A stretch of 64,000 nt of DNA, taken from Myxococcus sp. Lineage in GTDB: Bacteria; Myxococcota; Myxococcia; Myxococcales; Myxococcaceae. The position numbers and the translations under genes are program-made. The stretch is from NCBI GenBank assembly GCA_014879945.1, contig JACSRE010000437.1:62001-126000 (forward strand), read 5' to 3'. Each line of letters opens with the position of its first letter. The stretch's first letter is position 1. Below the pieces are notes generated by a model. That model saw only the letters and a program-made list of their open reading frames with translations, made no database searches and had not been told where the DNA came from. Below, piece by piece: positions 9,064 through 18,346 of this stretch.

Positions 9064-9681
9064 ATGCTCGTAAAGATTGAGGAAATTCAAGAGCCTGGGC
9101 TCGAGTTGAGCAAGCCGATCGAGCGCAAGGTGCTCGATGAGGCGCTTCGCGAGTCCGAGGGCTTCCGCCTGGTGGCGCCGGGGACGCTCTCGGTCGAGTT
9201 CCGCAAGGTGAGCGGGCAGGTGCACCTGACGGGCGACTTCGAGGCCCAGGTGGTGGGCCCGTGCCGGCGCTGCACGCGCGACGTGCCGGTGACGGTGCCG
9301 GTCGACTTCGCCCTGCGCATGGTGAAGGAGCTGCCCAAACCCGACGAGGACGACGAGGACGAGCGCCCCGCCGGGCCGGTCAAACCCTCGAAGAAGCGGA
9401 AGCAGCAGCGGGAAGACGACGAGGCCGCCGAGGCCGCCGCCAGCTTCGAGCTGAACGAGATCGACGCAGAACCCTTCGATGGCAAGACGATCGATCTGGA
9501 CCCGATCGTGCGTGAACAGGTATTGCTGGCGCTCCCGGTGACCGTGCTGTGTCGGGAGGACTGCAAGGGCCTGTGCCCGACCTGCGGCCAGGACCTCAAT
9601 GAGAACGATTGCGGTCACTCCGAGAAGAAAGACATCGATGTCCGGCTGGCGAAGTTGAAGGACATCAAGCTGAAGAACTGA
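9064..9681 (+). CDS. yceD: YceD/DUF177 family protein, ribosome-linked Cys-rich protein
   Basis: A 205-residue DUF177 protein, the family almost always encoded just upstream of rpmF and tied to 23S rRNA/ribosome homeostasis in other organisms. The first conserved Cys pair is GPCRRCTRDV near residue 70. The C-terminal cluster REDCKGLCPTCGQDLNENDC would bind a metal ion. Between them, near residues 95-130, lies an acidic then basic insertion (PDEDDEDERP, then KKRKQQREDDE) longer than in many homologues. The ATG at 9064 is the only start giving a normal N-terminus. It is 24 bp upstream of rpmF, under the promoter at 9007-9035. Confidence 0.85.
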   Translation: MLVKIEEIQEPGLELSKPIERKVLDEALRESEGFRLVAPGTLSVEFRKVSGQVHLTGDFEAQVVGPCRRCTRDVPVTVPVDFALRMVKELPKPDEDDEDERPAGPVKPSKKRKQQREDDEAAEAAASFELNEIDAEPFDGKTIDLDPIVREQVLLALPVTVLCREDCKGLCPTCGQDLNENDCGHSEKKDIDVRLAKLKDIKLKN

Positions 9682-9705
9682 AGAAGTCGAAAGGAAGATG
9701 AAGCC

Positions 9706-9894
9706 ATGGGTGTCCCCAAGAAGCGCACGTCGAAGATGCGGCGCGATCGCCGCCGCGCCGGCAACAACTCGCTGAAGACGGCGGTGCAGGTCACGAAGTG
9801 CAGCAGCTGCGGCGCGCCGACGATGCCTCACCGCATCTGCCCGGCCTGCGGCAACTACGCGGGCAAGAAGGCGGCTCGCGGCACCAGCGACTGA
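9706..9894 (+). CDS. rpmF: ribosomal protein bL32
   Basis: A 62-residue large-subunit protein with the invariant MGVPKKRTSKMRRDRRRA start. It is the zinc-binding (C+) form: Cys32, Cys35, Cys45 and Cys48 as CSSC and CPAC. It is preceded by an AGGAAG-type ribosome-binding site and probably co-transcribed with yceD. It ends just before an intrinsic terminator. Confidence 0.97.
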   Translation: MGVPKKRTSKMRRDRRRAGNNSLKTAVQVTKCSSCGAPTMPHRICPACGNYAGKKAARGTSD

Positions 9895-9936
9895 CCTCGA
9901 CGTTCGAGGTCGTTCGAGCCCTCCCACTGCTCCTGA

Positions 9937-9977
9937 CCTCTCGTAGCGCGCCCGCGCTGCGAGGGGTTTTCGTGTTT
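9937..9977 (+). terminator. intrinsic terminator after rpmF
   Basis: A 13-bp stem (9937-9949 with 9954-9966, two G-U pairs) closes a 4-base loop and is followed by TTTT and a further T-rich stretch to 9977. It is the clearest rho-independent terminator in the window and separates yceD-rpmF from the fab genes. A second perfect 8-bp hairpin (9893-9900 with 9904-9911) overlaps the rpmF stop but has no T-tract. Confidence 0.8.
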
Positions 9978-10030
9978 CTCCCCGACAATCCGCCTGGGCG
10001 CTGCGGCCGTGGATGAGGCTCGAAGAACCT

Positions 10031-10063
10031 CAAAACCACCTCAGTGACATGTGAGTGGTTTTG
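10031..10063. promoter_or_regulatory. inverted repeat in the fabH leader (operator or attenuator candidate)
   Basis: CAAAACCACcTCA (10031-10043) is the near-perfect inverted complement of TGAGTGGTTTTG (10052-10063), with one bulged C and an 8-base spacer. It ends 4 bp before the AAGGAG ribosome-binding site of fabH (10068-10073). As DNA it could be a repressor operator for the fatty-acid genes. As RNA it folds into a stem followed by TTTT and could act as an attenuator. It does not match the FapR or FabR consensus sequences I know. Confidence 0.5.
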
Positions 10064-10083
10064 CAGTTAAGGAGCCCCGGCAC

Positions 10084-11064
10084 ATGCGCGCACACATCAT
10101 CGGCACCGGCAGCTACGTTCCCGAGAAAGTCGTGACCAACCGCGACCTCGAGAAGCTGGTCGAGACCACCGACGAGTGGATCGTGGAGCGCACCGGCATT
10201 CGCGAGCGGCGCATGGCGGCGCCGGGCGAGAACACCTCGGACATGGCGGTGAAGGCGGCCGTGCGGGCGCTCGAGCTGTCGAACACCCGTGCCGACGAGC
10301 TCGATCTGATCATCGTGGGCACGGTGACGCCCGACATGCCCATGCCGGCGTGCGCGGCCTTCGTGGCCCACAAGCTGGGCGCCACCAAAGCGTTCGCGTT
10401 CGATCTCTCGGCGGCCTGCGCCGGCTCGCTCTTCGGCCTGTCGGTCGGCGCGCAGTTCATCGAGACCGGCCGGGCGAAGCGGGTGCTGGTGATCGGCGTC
10501 GAGCTGCTCACCCGCATCATCGACTGGAACGATCGCAACACCTGCGTGCTCTTCGGCGACGCGGCCGGCGCGATGGTGCTGGGCCCCTCGAGCGACGACG
10601 CCCGCGGCCTCATCTCGACGCACCTGCACACCGACGGCGCGCAGACCGGCATCCTCTGCATTCCCGGCGGCGGCTCGAAGACGCCGGTGACCCACGAGAT
10701 GGTCGACCAGCGGCTCCAGTTCGTCTCGATGAACGGGCGCGACGTCTACAAGTTCGCGGTGCGCGCCCTCTCTGACGCGGTGGGCGAGGCCTTCACCGCC
10801 AACGGGCTGACCGCCGACCACGTCACCCACGTGGTGGCCCACCAGGCCAACGTGCGCATCATCGACGCGGTGCTCGAGCGCGTGAAGGTGCCCAAAGAGA
10901 AGGCCTTCCTCAACATCGACAAATACGGCAATACGTCGTCGGCCTCGCTCCCGATGACGCTCGACGAGGCCAATCGCGCCGGGCGGCTCAAGCCGAACGA
11001 CACGATCCTGATGATGGCCATCGGCGCGGGCATGTCGTGGGGCAGCGCCATCGTTCGCTGGTAG
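10084..11064 (+). CDS. fabH: beta-ketoacyl-ACP synthase III
   Basis: Starts fatty-acid synthesis by condensing acyl-CoA with malonyl-ACP in the cytoplasm. The 326-residue product has the full catalytic triad: Cys112 in AACAGSLFGL, His253 in VAHQANVRIID and Asn283 in YGNTSSAS. The ATG at 10084 follows an AAGGAG site by about 10 bp; a longer frame from 10051 would start inside the leader hairpin. It is the first gene of the fab cluster and lies 39 bp before fabD. plsX, commonly directly upstream, is absent here. Confidence 0.96.
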   Translation: MRAHIIGTGSYVPEKVVTNRDLEKLVETTDEWIVERTGIRERRMAAPGENTSDMAVKAAVRALELSNTRADELDLIIVGTVTPDMPMPACAAFVAHKLGATKAFAFDLSAACAGSLFGLSVGAQFIETGRAKRVLVIGVELLTRIIDWNDRNTCVLFGDAAGAMVLGPSSDDARGLISTHLHTDGAQTGILCIPGGGSKTPVTHEMVDQRLQFVSMNGRDVYKFAVRALSDAVGEAFTANGLTADHVTHVVAHQANVRIIDAVLERVKVPKEKAFLNIDKYGNTSSASLPMTLDEANRAGRLKPNDTILMMAIGAGMSWGSAIVRW

Positions 11065-11103
11065 CAGGCAGGCCGTAACCTTCTTCTCGAGGAGAGCCGC
11101 TTC

Positions 11104-12039
11104 ATGGGTTCGGTGGCGTTCGTGTTTCCAGGGCAGGGCAGTCAGTCGGTCGGCATGGGCAAGGCGCTCGCCGAGGCGTTCCCCGAAGCGAAGGCCGTGT
11201 TCGACGCGGCTGACGATGCGCTGGGCGAGAAGCTCTCGACGTTGTGCTTCGAGGGCCCGGAGGACGCGCTCAAGCTGACGGCGAACACGCAGCCCGCGAT
11301 CCTCACCGTGTCGATCGCCGCGCACGCCGTGTTCACGAAGCGGTTTGCCACCGCGCCGGCGTTCGTCGCGGGCCACTCCCTCGGTGAGTACTCGGCGCTG
11401 GTCGCGGCTGGAGCGATGTCGCTCGCCGACGCCGTTCGCGCCGTTCGCGCGCGAGGAACGTTCATGCAGGAGGCCGTGCCGGCGGGCGTCGGCGCGATGT
11501 CGGCGGTGCTGGGTCTGGCTCCCGAGAAGGTCGCCGAGCTGTGCCGCGAGGCCGCGCAGGGCGAGATCGTCTCGTGCGCGAACTTCAACGAGCCTTCGCA
11601 GACGGTGATCGCCGGCCACGCGGCGGCGGTCGAGCGGGCAGGGGTGCTGCTCAAAGCGGCAGGGGCGAAGCGGGTGTTGCCGCTGCCGGTGAGCGCGCCG
11701 TTCCACTGTGAGCTGATGGCGCCGGTCGTGCCGCGGCTCGACGCGGTGCTGTCGACGATCACCTTCAAGGCGCCGACGGTGCCGGTGGTGACGAACGTCG
11801 AGGCCACGCCCAACGCCGATGCCTCGAAGGTGAAGGCCCTGTTGCTGCGCCAGGTGACCGGCTCGGTGCGGTGGATCGAGTGTGTCCAGGCGCTCGAGCA
11901 GGCCGGTGTGACCAGGGTCGTCGAGCTTGGGCCGGGCAAGGTGCTCTCTGGCCTCGTCAAGCGCATCGCCAAGGGCCTCGAGTGCGTCAACGTGGAAGAT
12001 CCCCCGAGCCTCGAGAAGGCGCTCGCAGCCGCGCCGTAG
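11104..12039 (+). CDS. fabD: malonyl-CoA:ACP transacylase
   Basis: Transfers malonyl from CoA to acyl carrier protein. The 311-residue product opens with FVFPGQGSQSVGMG, has the nucleophile Ser92 in GHSLGEYSAL and the partner His201 in PFHCELM, and ends with the GPGKVLSGLVKR segment. A GAGGAG ribosome-binding site lies about 7 bp before the ATG. It follows fabH by 39 bp on the same strand and converges with the Kunitz lipoprotein gene with a 3-bp gap. Confidence 0.96.
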   Translation: MGSVAFVFPGQGSQSVGMGKALAEAFPEAKAVFDAADDALGEKLSTLCFEGPEDALKLTANTQPAILTVSIAAHAVFTKRFATAPAFVAGHSLGEYSALVAAGAMSLADAVRAVRARGTFMQEAVPAGVGAMSAVLGLAPEKVAELCREAAQGEIVSCANFNEPSQTVIAGHAAAVERAGVLLKAAGAKRVLPLPVSAPFHCELMAPVVPRLDAVLSTITFKAPTVPVVTNVEATPNADASKVKALLLRQVTGSVRWIECVQALEQAGVTRVVELGPGKVLSGLVKRIAKGLECVNVEDPPSLEKALAAAP

Positions 12040-12042
12040 CGT

Positions 12043-12264
12043 TCACCCTCCGCAGATCTGGCGGCACTCCTCGAGGGTGTCGAACGGAACGACGCCGTCG
12101 CAGCCGCCCCACGTGAACACTGCGCACCGCCTGGTGGAGGCGTCGAAGTACGCTTTGGGGACCGCGGCCCGGCAGGGGCCCGGCTCAGGCGCGCGGCTGC
12201 AGCGCCCGTCACAACCGGCGAGCGTCAGCGCGGCGAGCAGCCACCAGGTCGAGTGCGAAAGCAT
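12043..12264 (-). CDS. Kunitz/BPTI-domain lipoprotein
   Basis: A 73-residue product with a lipoprotein signal peptide (lipobox LAGC, lipidated Cys18) and then essentially one Kunitz/BPTI serine-protease-inhibitor domain. All six cysteines are present: 22, 31, 47, 55, 67 and 71. The numbers of residues between them are 8, 15, 7, 11 and 3, against 8, 15, 7, 12 and 3 in BPTI. GPCRA gives the reactive-site loop with Arg32 at P1, typical of trypsin inhibitors, and YFD, FTWGGCDG and the EEC xxx C ending follow the family. It is encoded opposite to, and between, fabD and fabG. The likely role is inhibiting a trypsin-like protease at the cell surface; the target is unknown. Confidence 0.82.
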   Translation of the reverse strand: MLSHSTWWLLAALTLAGCDGRCSRAPEPGPCRAAVPKAYFDASTRRCAVFTWGGCDGVVPFDTLEECRQICGG

Positions 12265-12396
12265 TTGTGCAGTCTGCCCGGAGTGCGAACGAACTTCTCC
12301 ACCTGCCGCCCTCGACATCGGGCTGATCACTCCGTAAACGGCGCGCAGTGAAGGGTCCCCGGTTTGCACGGGGGGCCGCGCCTCCAGGAGCGTGCG

Positions 12397-13143
12397 ATGA
12401 AGGACTTCAACCAGAAGGTCGTGCTCGTCACCGGCGGCTCGCGCGGCATCGGCCGGGCGATCGCGCTCGAGTTCGCCTCGCGCGGCGCCACCGTCGTCAT
12501 CACCTACGCCGGCAACGAAGCGGCGGCGATCGAGACCATCAAGCTGCTCACCGACACCGGCGTGAAGGCCCAGGCCAAGCGCTTCGACGTCAGCGACCCC
12601 GCGGCCTGCTCGGCCTGCATCGACGAGGTGATGCGGGAGCACGGCCGCCTCGACGTGCTGGTGAACAACGCCGGCGTCGCCATCGACGGCCTGTTGATGC
12701 GCTTCAAGGACGACGACTGGGACAAGACGCTCGACACCAACCTCAAGGGCGCCTTCTCGCTGATGCGCGCCGCCAGCCGGCCGATGATGAAGGCCAGGGG
12801 CGGCGCCATCGTGAACGTCTCGAGCATCGTCGGAGAGATGGGCAACGGCGGCCAGGCGGCCTACGCGGCGTCGAAGGCGGGCCTCATCGGCCTCACCAAG
12901 GCCGTCGCCAAAGAGCTCTCGTCACGGAACATTCGCGTCAACGCCGTCACCCCGGGCTTCATCACCACCGACATGACCGCGGCGCTCAACGACGAGCTGA
13001 AGGCCAAGATGGCCGACGCCATTCCCCTGGGCCGCATCGGGAACCCCGAAGAGGTCGCCAAGGCCGTTGCTTTCCTCGCCTCGGACGCCGCCAGCTACAT
13101 CACCGGCGAGGTCCTGAAGGTGAACGGCGGCATGTACATGTAG
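12397..13143 (+). CDS. fabG: 3-oxoacyl-ACP reductase
   Basis: NADPH-dependent SDR enzyme that reduces 3-oxoacyl-ACP. The 248-residue product has the cofactor motif TGGSRGIG, the structural NNAG, and the catalytic Ser142/143, Tyr156 and Lys160 (NVSSIVGE, then YAASK). It ends in [13 protein letters not shown], typical of FabG. The ATG at 12397 sits about 7 bp after a CCAGGAG ribosome-binding site. It is separated from fabD by about 357 bp holding the opposite-strand Kunitz gene, so it may have its own promoter in 12265-12396. Confidence 0.96.
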   Translation: MKDFNQKVVLVTGGSRGIGRAIALEFASRGATVVITYAGNEAAAIETIKLLTDTGVKAQAKRFDVSDPAACSACIDEVMREHGRLDVLVNNAGVAIDGLLMRFKDDDWDKTLDTNLKGAFSLMRAASRPMMKARGGAIVNVSSIVGEMGNGGQAAYAASKAGLIGLTKAVAKELSSRNIRVNAVTPGFITTDMTAALNDELKAKMADAIPLGRIGNPEEVAKAVAFLASDAASYITGEVLKVNGGMYM

Positions 13144-13222
13144 TTTCACCGTTGTCCCCTCCACGCCGTGTGCTACGCGCGCGGCGCAACACGTCACTCC
13201 CCCAACACCAAGGACACACGCA

Positions 13223-13465
13223 ATGACGGCCCAGAACATCGAAGCCAAGGTCAAGTCGATCATCGCCGACCAGCTCGGCGTCAGCGAGGACGAGATCAAG
13301 ATGGAGTCCTCCTTCATCGAGGACCTGGGCGCCGACTCGCTCGACATCGTCGAGCTCGTGATGGCGATGGAAGAAGAGTTCGAGATCGAGATCCCCGACG
13401 AAGAGGCCGAGAACATCAAGACCGTCGGCGACGCGATCAACTACATCAACACCCACAAGAAGTGA
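13223..13465 (+). CDS. acpP: acyl carrier protein
   Basis: An 80-residue acidic four-helix carrier for acyl chains. The phosphopantetheine attachment Ser39 lies in [14 protein letters not shown], the most conserved ACP segment. Spacing is 79 bp after fabG and 32 bp before fabF on the same strand, the usual fabG-acpP-fabF order. Confidence 0.97.
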   Translation: MTAQNIEAKVKSIIADQLGVSEDEIKMESSFIEDLGADSLDIVELVMAMEEEFEIEIPDEEAENIKTVGDAINYINTHKK

Positions 13466-13497
13466 GCTGACGGGCTCTTCCGTCCCAGGGTCTTCTC

Positions 13498-14759
<1,262 letters not shown>

Positions 14760-14760
<1 letters not shown>

Positions 14761-15014
14761 TGCGCCCGGGCCTGATGGTCGGCCTGGTCGGTCTGCTGGG
14801 GGCCTGTTCGTTCGATCTCGCGGCGGTGCGGGCCGAGCTGACGCCCCGGGCCGCGAACGATCTCGGCTGCAAGGCCAACAAGCTCGACTTCGAAGAGATC
14901 AAGGCGCCGCTGGCGCCGTCGAACGTCCGCGTCACGGGCTGCGGCAAGAAGAACGAGTATTCGCTCGTCGAGGGCCGGTGGACGCCGGTGCGCCGCTCGC
15001 AGCAGTCGAACTGA
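14760..15014 (+). CDS. small lipoprotein downstream of fabF
   Basis: An 84-residue product with a short type II signal peptide and lipobox LGAC (lipidated Cys16). The mature part is small and has two more cysteines (DLGCKANKLDF, VTGCGKKNEYSL) that could pair. I recognise no family. Its ATG overlaps the fabF stop by one base, so its translation depends on fabF. A link to envelope lipid supply is tempting but rests only on position. Confidence 0.65.
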
Positions 15015-15059
15015 GGGCGCCGTTCCTGTCCGAGGGCGAAAGGCTGTAGAACGCGCTCC

Positions 15060-15506
15060 GTGAGCTCCTACGCCATCGCCGCCGACCACGCCGGAGTCGC
15101 CCTCAAAGCCGAGCTGATCTCAGAGCTCGCGAAGCTGGGCCACGAGGCCACCGATCTGGGCCCCGCCTCGACCGCCTCGGTCGACTACCCCGACTTCGCC
15201 GCGAAGCTCACCGAGCTGGTGTCGAAGGGCACGCCGGCCCTGGGCATTCTGGTGTGCGGCACCGGCATCGGCATGAGCATGGCGGCCAACAAGGTCAACG
15301 GCATTCGCGCGGCCGTGTGCCGGACCGAGTTCGAGGCCCGGCTGACCCGCCAGCACAACGACGCCAACGTGCTGTGCCTGGGGCAGCGGGTGACCGGCGG
15401 CGGCGTGGCGCTCGAGATCGCGAAGGTGTTCTTGAGCACCGGGTTCGAGGGGGGCCGGCATCAGGCGCGCGTGGACAAGGTGATGGCGCTCGAGGGCTCG
15501 CGATGA
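15060..15506 (+). CDS. rpiB: ribose-5-phosphate isomerase B
   Basis: Interconverts ribose-5-phosphate and ribulose-5-phosphate in the pentose phosphate pathway; RpiB-type LacAB fold. The 148-residue product begins YAIAADHAGVALK and has the active-site Cys66 in VCGTGIGMSMAANK and the phosphate-binding RQHNDANVLCLG. The start is GTG at 15060. Its end overlaps the next lipoprotein gene by 4 bp (ATGA). In many related genomes rpiB precedes glyA, nrdR and ribD, as it does here. Confidence 0.93.
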   Translation: MSSYAIAADHAGVALKAELISELAKLGHEATDLGPASTASVDYPDFAAKLTELVSKGTPALGILVCGTGIGMSMAANKVNGIRAAVCRTEFEARLTRQHNDANVLCLGQRVTGGGVALEIAKVFLSTGFEGGRHQARVDKVMALEGSR

Positions 15507-15850
15507 AGGCGCTGCTGGTGGTGGCGGCGGTGCTGGCGTGCGGGTGCCGCACCGAGATCCTCCCGGCGATGAAGAAGGCCGACCCGGGGCCGAAGACGCG
15601 GCTGGTCGATCGCGGCTGCGAGGCCACCGACTACCCGGCCGGCACCGACGTGCCCGCTGGCGCGAAGAACATCGGGTGGATTCGGGTGGACCGGCTCGAG
15701 AACGACGACGACACCTTCGCGGCGCTGCGCGAGGCGGTGTGCAAGGCCGGAGGGAACGCCTTCTCGCGCACCCGGTGGATTCGCGCCGCCGGGGCGAGCG
15801 TGGCCGACCCGCCCGTGCACCTCGAGGCGAACGCCTGGTCGGTGCCGTAG
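15503..15850 (+). CDS. small lipoprotein overlapping rpiB
   Basis: A 115-residue product with a signal peptide ending in LACGC; the likely lipidated residue is Cys14 or Cys16. The mature part has a Cys pair (DRGCEATDYP, REAVCKAGGNAFSRT). The segment around CKAGGNAF resembles that of small bacterial envelope lipoproteins of the RcsF/DUF4156 kind, but I do not assign a family. It is translationally coupled to rpiB by a 4-bp overlap. After it, 15851-16023 holds only a 6-bp perfect hairpin (15917-15922 with 15926-15931). Confidence 0.65.
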   Translation: MKALLVVAAVLACGCRTEILPAMKKADPGPKTRLVDRGCEATDYPAGTDVPAGAKNIGWIRVDRLENDDDTFAALREAVCKAGGNAFSRTRWIRAAGASVADPPVHLEANAWSVP

Positions 15851-16023
15851 GCCTCGAGCGTCCGACGCGGGCGTCATGGCGCGCGTGTCAGCCTCGCCTC
15901 GCGGTGAAGCCTCGTGGGTGGCGCAGCCACCTGAAACTCATGGAGGCCGCGCGACGCCGGCGCTGGTCGCAGGCTTGCTCCTGAGGCGAGGCCCATCCCG
16001 GGGCACTCAACGAGGGGACCTGA

Positions 16024-16980
16024 ATGCGAGCTGGAACGATGGCGGCGCTGCTGCTGGCGGTTGGCTGTAGCCCGATGACGACGACGACTGACGCGGGCGC
16101 GGGTGGAGGAACGACGTCGGGCGGAGGGAGCGCCGCCGGTGGGAGCGCCGCCGGAGGGAGCGCCGCTGGTGGGAGCGCCGCCGGTGGGAGCGCCGCCGGA
16201 GGGAGCGCCGCCGGTGGGAGCGCTGGCGGTGGGAGCGCTGGCGGTGGGAGCGCCGCCGGTGGGAGCGCCGGCCCGACGCGAATCGGCACGGTCAGCATCA
16301 CGCAGAACGCCATTAGCGCCGCGGGTCAGACGTTCTACTCGGGCCTGCTGCTGGCGAGCTTCTTCGAGATCCCCGCGCAGTATCAGGGGTGCACGACCAC
16401 GACGATCGGCGCCTGCACGGTCAGTGACTGCGCGGCCGCGGCCGACGGAGGAACGCCTCCCGATGGCGGGCAGGTGGGCGCTGGCACGTTGACCTTCACG
16501 GGCCTCGTCGACGGAGGCGTCACCCTCGCGCCCAACGCCATGGGCAGCTACGTCACCTCGATTCAGGCGCAGCTCTTCACGGCAGGGAGCACGCTGCAGG
16601 TGTCGTCGACCGGCGGCGCCGTGCCGGCCTTCAACGGTTCGGTGATGGCGCCCGAGGCGCTGGTGCTCACCACGCCGGCCTGCCCGAGCAACGACTGCGG
16701 CATGATCTCGAAGGCCGCCGGCCTCCCCCTGGCGTGGACTGGCGGAAGCTCGGGCTCCTTCGGGGTCCAGCTCCTCAGCGGCAGCGGGCAGATCAGCTGC
16801 TCGTTCCCGGCCGCCGGCGGCGCTGGCTCCGTGCCGGCCGCGGCGCTCGCGTCGCTGTCTTTGGGCGCCGGCACCCTGATCGTCGGCGGGAGCAACTCGA
16901 CGACGGTCCAGGCGGGCGCCTTCCCGGTGGTGCTCTCGGCCAGCCAGATGACGGCCTATCAGCTCACGCTCGCGCCCTGA
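16024..16980 (+). CDS. lipoprotein with (Gly-Gly-Ser-Ala-Ala)n linker
   Basis: A 318-residue product. A lipobox LAVGC (Cys15) is followed by a Thr/Gly-rich stretch and then nine consecutive GGSAA or GGSAG pentapeptides (about residues 35-82), a flexible tether between the lipid anchor and a C-terminal beta-rich domain of about 230 residues. That domain has Cys pairs (YQGCTTTTIGACTVSDCAA; TPACPSNDCGM) and no family I recognise. The ATG at 16024 follows a GAGGGGA ribosome-binding site. Tethered surface lipoproteins of this design are common in myxobacteria; the function is unknown. Confidence 0.7.
   Translation: MRAGTMAALLLAVGCSPMTTTTDAGAGGGTTSGGGSAAGGSAAGGSAAGGSAAGGSAAGGSAAGGSAGGGSAGGGSAAGGSAGPTRIGTVSITQNAISAAGQTFYSGLLLASFFEIPAQYQGCTTTTIGACTVSDCAAAADGGTPPDGGQVGAGTLTFTGLVDGGVTLAPNAMGSYVTSIQAQLFTAGSTLQVSSTGGAVPAFNGSVMAPEALVLTTPACPSNDCGMISKAAGLPLAWTGGSSGSFGVQLLSGSGQISCSFPAAGGAGSVPAAALASLSLGAGTLIVGGSNSTTVQAGAFPVVLSASQMTAYQLTLAP
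16126..16270 (+). repeat. 15-bp tandem repeat inside a lipoprotein gene
   Basis: Nine full copies of a 15-bp unit, consensus gggagcgccgccggt, run head to tail from 16126 to 16260, with a partial tenth copy to about 16270. Units differ only at a few third-codon and Ala/Gly positions. The unit length is a multiple of three, so copy-number change by slippage would keep the frame and only alter linker length. Confidence 0.9.
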
Positions 16981-16991
16981 CGACGGCCTGT

Positions 16992-17026
16992 GCCTGTCCC
17001 CGGCGCCAGCGGCCTCGGGGACAGGC
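16992..17026 (+). terminator. strong hairpin between lipoprotein gene and glyA
   Basis: A perfect 11-bp stem (16992-17002 with 17016-17026) with a 13-base loop sits 12 bp after the lipoprotein stop and 51 bp before the glyA ATG. There is no T-tract, so it may be a weak or rho-assisted terminator or a structure in the glyA leader. No glycine or SAM riboswitch motif is recognisable. Confidence 0.45.
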
Positions 17027-17076
17027 GCTCGATGTGGCTGTTGCCCCCTCGGGCACGGTGCGTTACTCGCGTGCGC

Positions 17077-18339
17077 ATGGAGAACACCGCCACGCTGTCG
17101 CAGGTCGACCCCGCCATCGCCGAGCTGATCATCGCCGAGACGCGCCGCCAGGAAGACGGCCTCGAGCTGATCGCCTCTGAGAACTTCGTCAGCCCCGCGG
17201 TCATCGAGGCCCAGGGCAGCACGCTCACCAACAAGTACGCCGAGGGCTACCCCGGCAAGCGGTACTACGGGGGCTGCGAAGAGGTGGACAGGGTCGAGAC
17301 GCTCGCCATCGAGCGCGCCCTGAAGCTCTTCGGGGCCGAGGCCGCGAACGTGCAGCCGCACTCCGGCAGCCAGGCCAACATGGCCGCGTTCATGTGCCTG
17401 ATGAAGCCGGGCGAGCTGATGCTCACGCTCGATCTCAACTCGGGCGGCCACCTCACCCACGGCGCGACGTTCAACTTCTCTGGCAAGCAGTACAAGGTGG
17501 CGCACTACGGCCTCGAGAAGGACTCCGAGACCATCGACTTCGCGCAGGTCAAGGCGCTGGCCACCGAGCTCAAGCCGCGGCTGATCATCGCCGGCGCCTC
17601 GGCGTACCCCCGCACGCTCGACTTCCCCCGCTTCAAGGAGATCGCCGACTCCGTCGGGGCGGCGCTCCTGGTGGACATGGCGCACATCGCCGGGCTGGTG
17701 GCCGGCGGCGTGCACCCCTCGCCGGTGCCGTTCGCCGACGTCGTCACCTCCACCACCCACAAGACGCTGCGCGGCCCGCGCTCGGGCATGATCCTCTCGA
17801 AGGAGCAGTACGCGAAGAGCCTCAACAGCCAGGTGTTCCCCGGCATTCAGGGCGGCCCGATGATGCACACCATCGCGGCGAAGGCGGTGGCGTTCCACGA
17901 GGCGCTCCAGCCCTCGTTCAAGGAGTACGCGAAGCAGGTGGTGGCCAACGCGCAGGCGCTCGCCGAGGGGCTCAAGGGCCAGGGGCTGCGGCTGTGCTCC
18001 GGCGGCACCGACAACCACCTGATGCTGGTCGATCTGCGCGCCAAGAAGGTCACCGGCAAGCTGGCCGAAGAGGTGCTCGACAAGGCCGGCATCACGGTGA
18101 ACAAGAACCAGATCCCCTTCGACCCCGAGAAGCCGACGGTGAGCTCGGGCGTGCGCATCGGCACGCCGGCGATGACCACCCGCGGCCTCAAGGCCGGCGA
18201 CATGGCGGCGGTGGCGAAGTTCATCGGCACCGCGCTCGATCACGCCAACGACGCCGCGGCCCTCGCGAAGGTGCGCGCCGAGGTCTCGGAGTTCACGCGC
18301 TCCTTCCCGCTGTACGCCTCGCGGCTGAAGAAGAGCTGA
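17077..18339 (+). CDS. glyA: serine hydroxymethyltransferase
   Basis: PLP enzyme converting serine and tetrahydrofolate to glycine and 5,10-methylene-THF, the cell's main one-carbon source. The 420-residue product has the family's normal length. It has [33 protein letters not shown], and the PLP-binding Lys229 in [14 protein letters not shown]. The ATG at 17077 gives the usual N-terminus; an upstream in-frame extension has no homology. It is followed 7 bp later by nrdR. Confidence 0.97.
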   Translation: MENTATLSQVDPAIAELIIAETRRQEDGLELIASENFVSPAVIEAQGSTLTNKYAEGYPGKRYYGGCEEVDRVETLAIERALKLFGAEAANVQPHSGSQANMAAFMCLMKPGELMLTLDLNSGGHLTHGATFNFSGKQYKVAHYGLEKDSETIDFAQVKALATELKPRLIIAGASAYPRTLDFPRFKEIADSVGAALLVDMAHIAGLVAGGVHPSPVPFADVVTSTTHKTLRGPRSGMILSKEQYAKSLNSQVFPGIQGGPMMHTIAAKAVAFHEALQPSFKEYAKQVVANAQALAEGLKGQGLRLCSGGTDNHLMLVDLRAKKVTGKLAEEVLDKAGITVNKNQIPFDPEKPTVSSGVRIGTPAMTTRGLKAGDMAAVAKFIGTALDHANDAAALAKVRAEVSEFTRSFPLYASRLKKS

Positions 18340-18346
18340 GCGCTCC

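Noticed and set aside
10030-11706. 558-codon open frame on the minus strand
   Set aside because: Antisense to fabH and fabD, which are unmistakable; composition is Arg/His-rich shadow sequence.
16126-16270. CRISPR-like array
   Set aside because: Units are contiguous 15-mers without spacers and keep one reading frame; it is a coding minisatellite.
16981-17076. Glycine riboswitch before glyA
   Set aside because: The leader is too short and lacks the conserved aptamer segments; only a simple hairpin is present.
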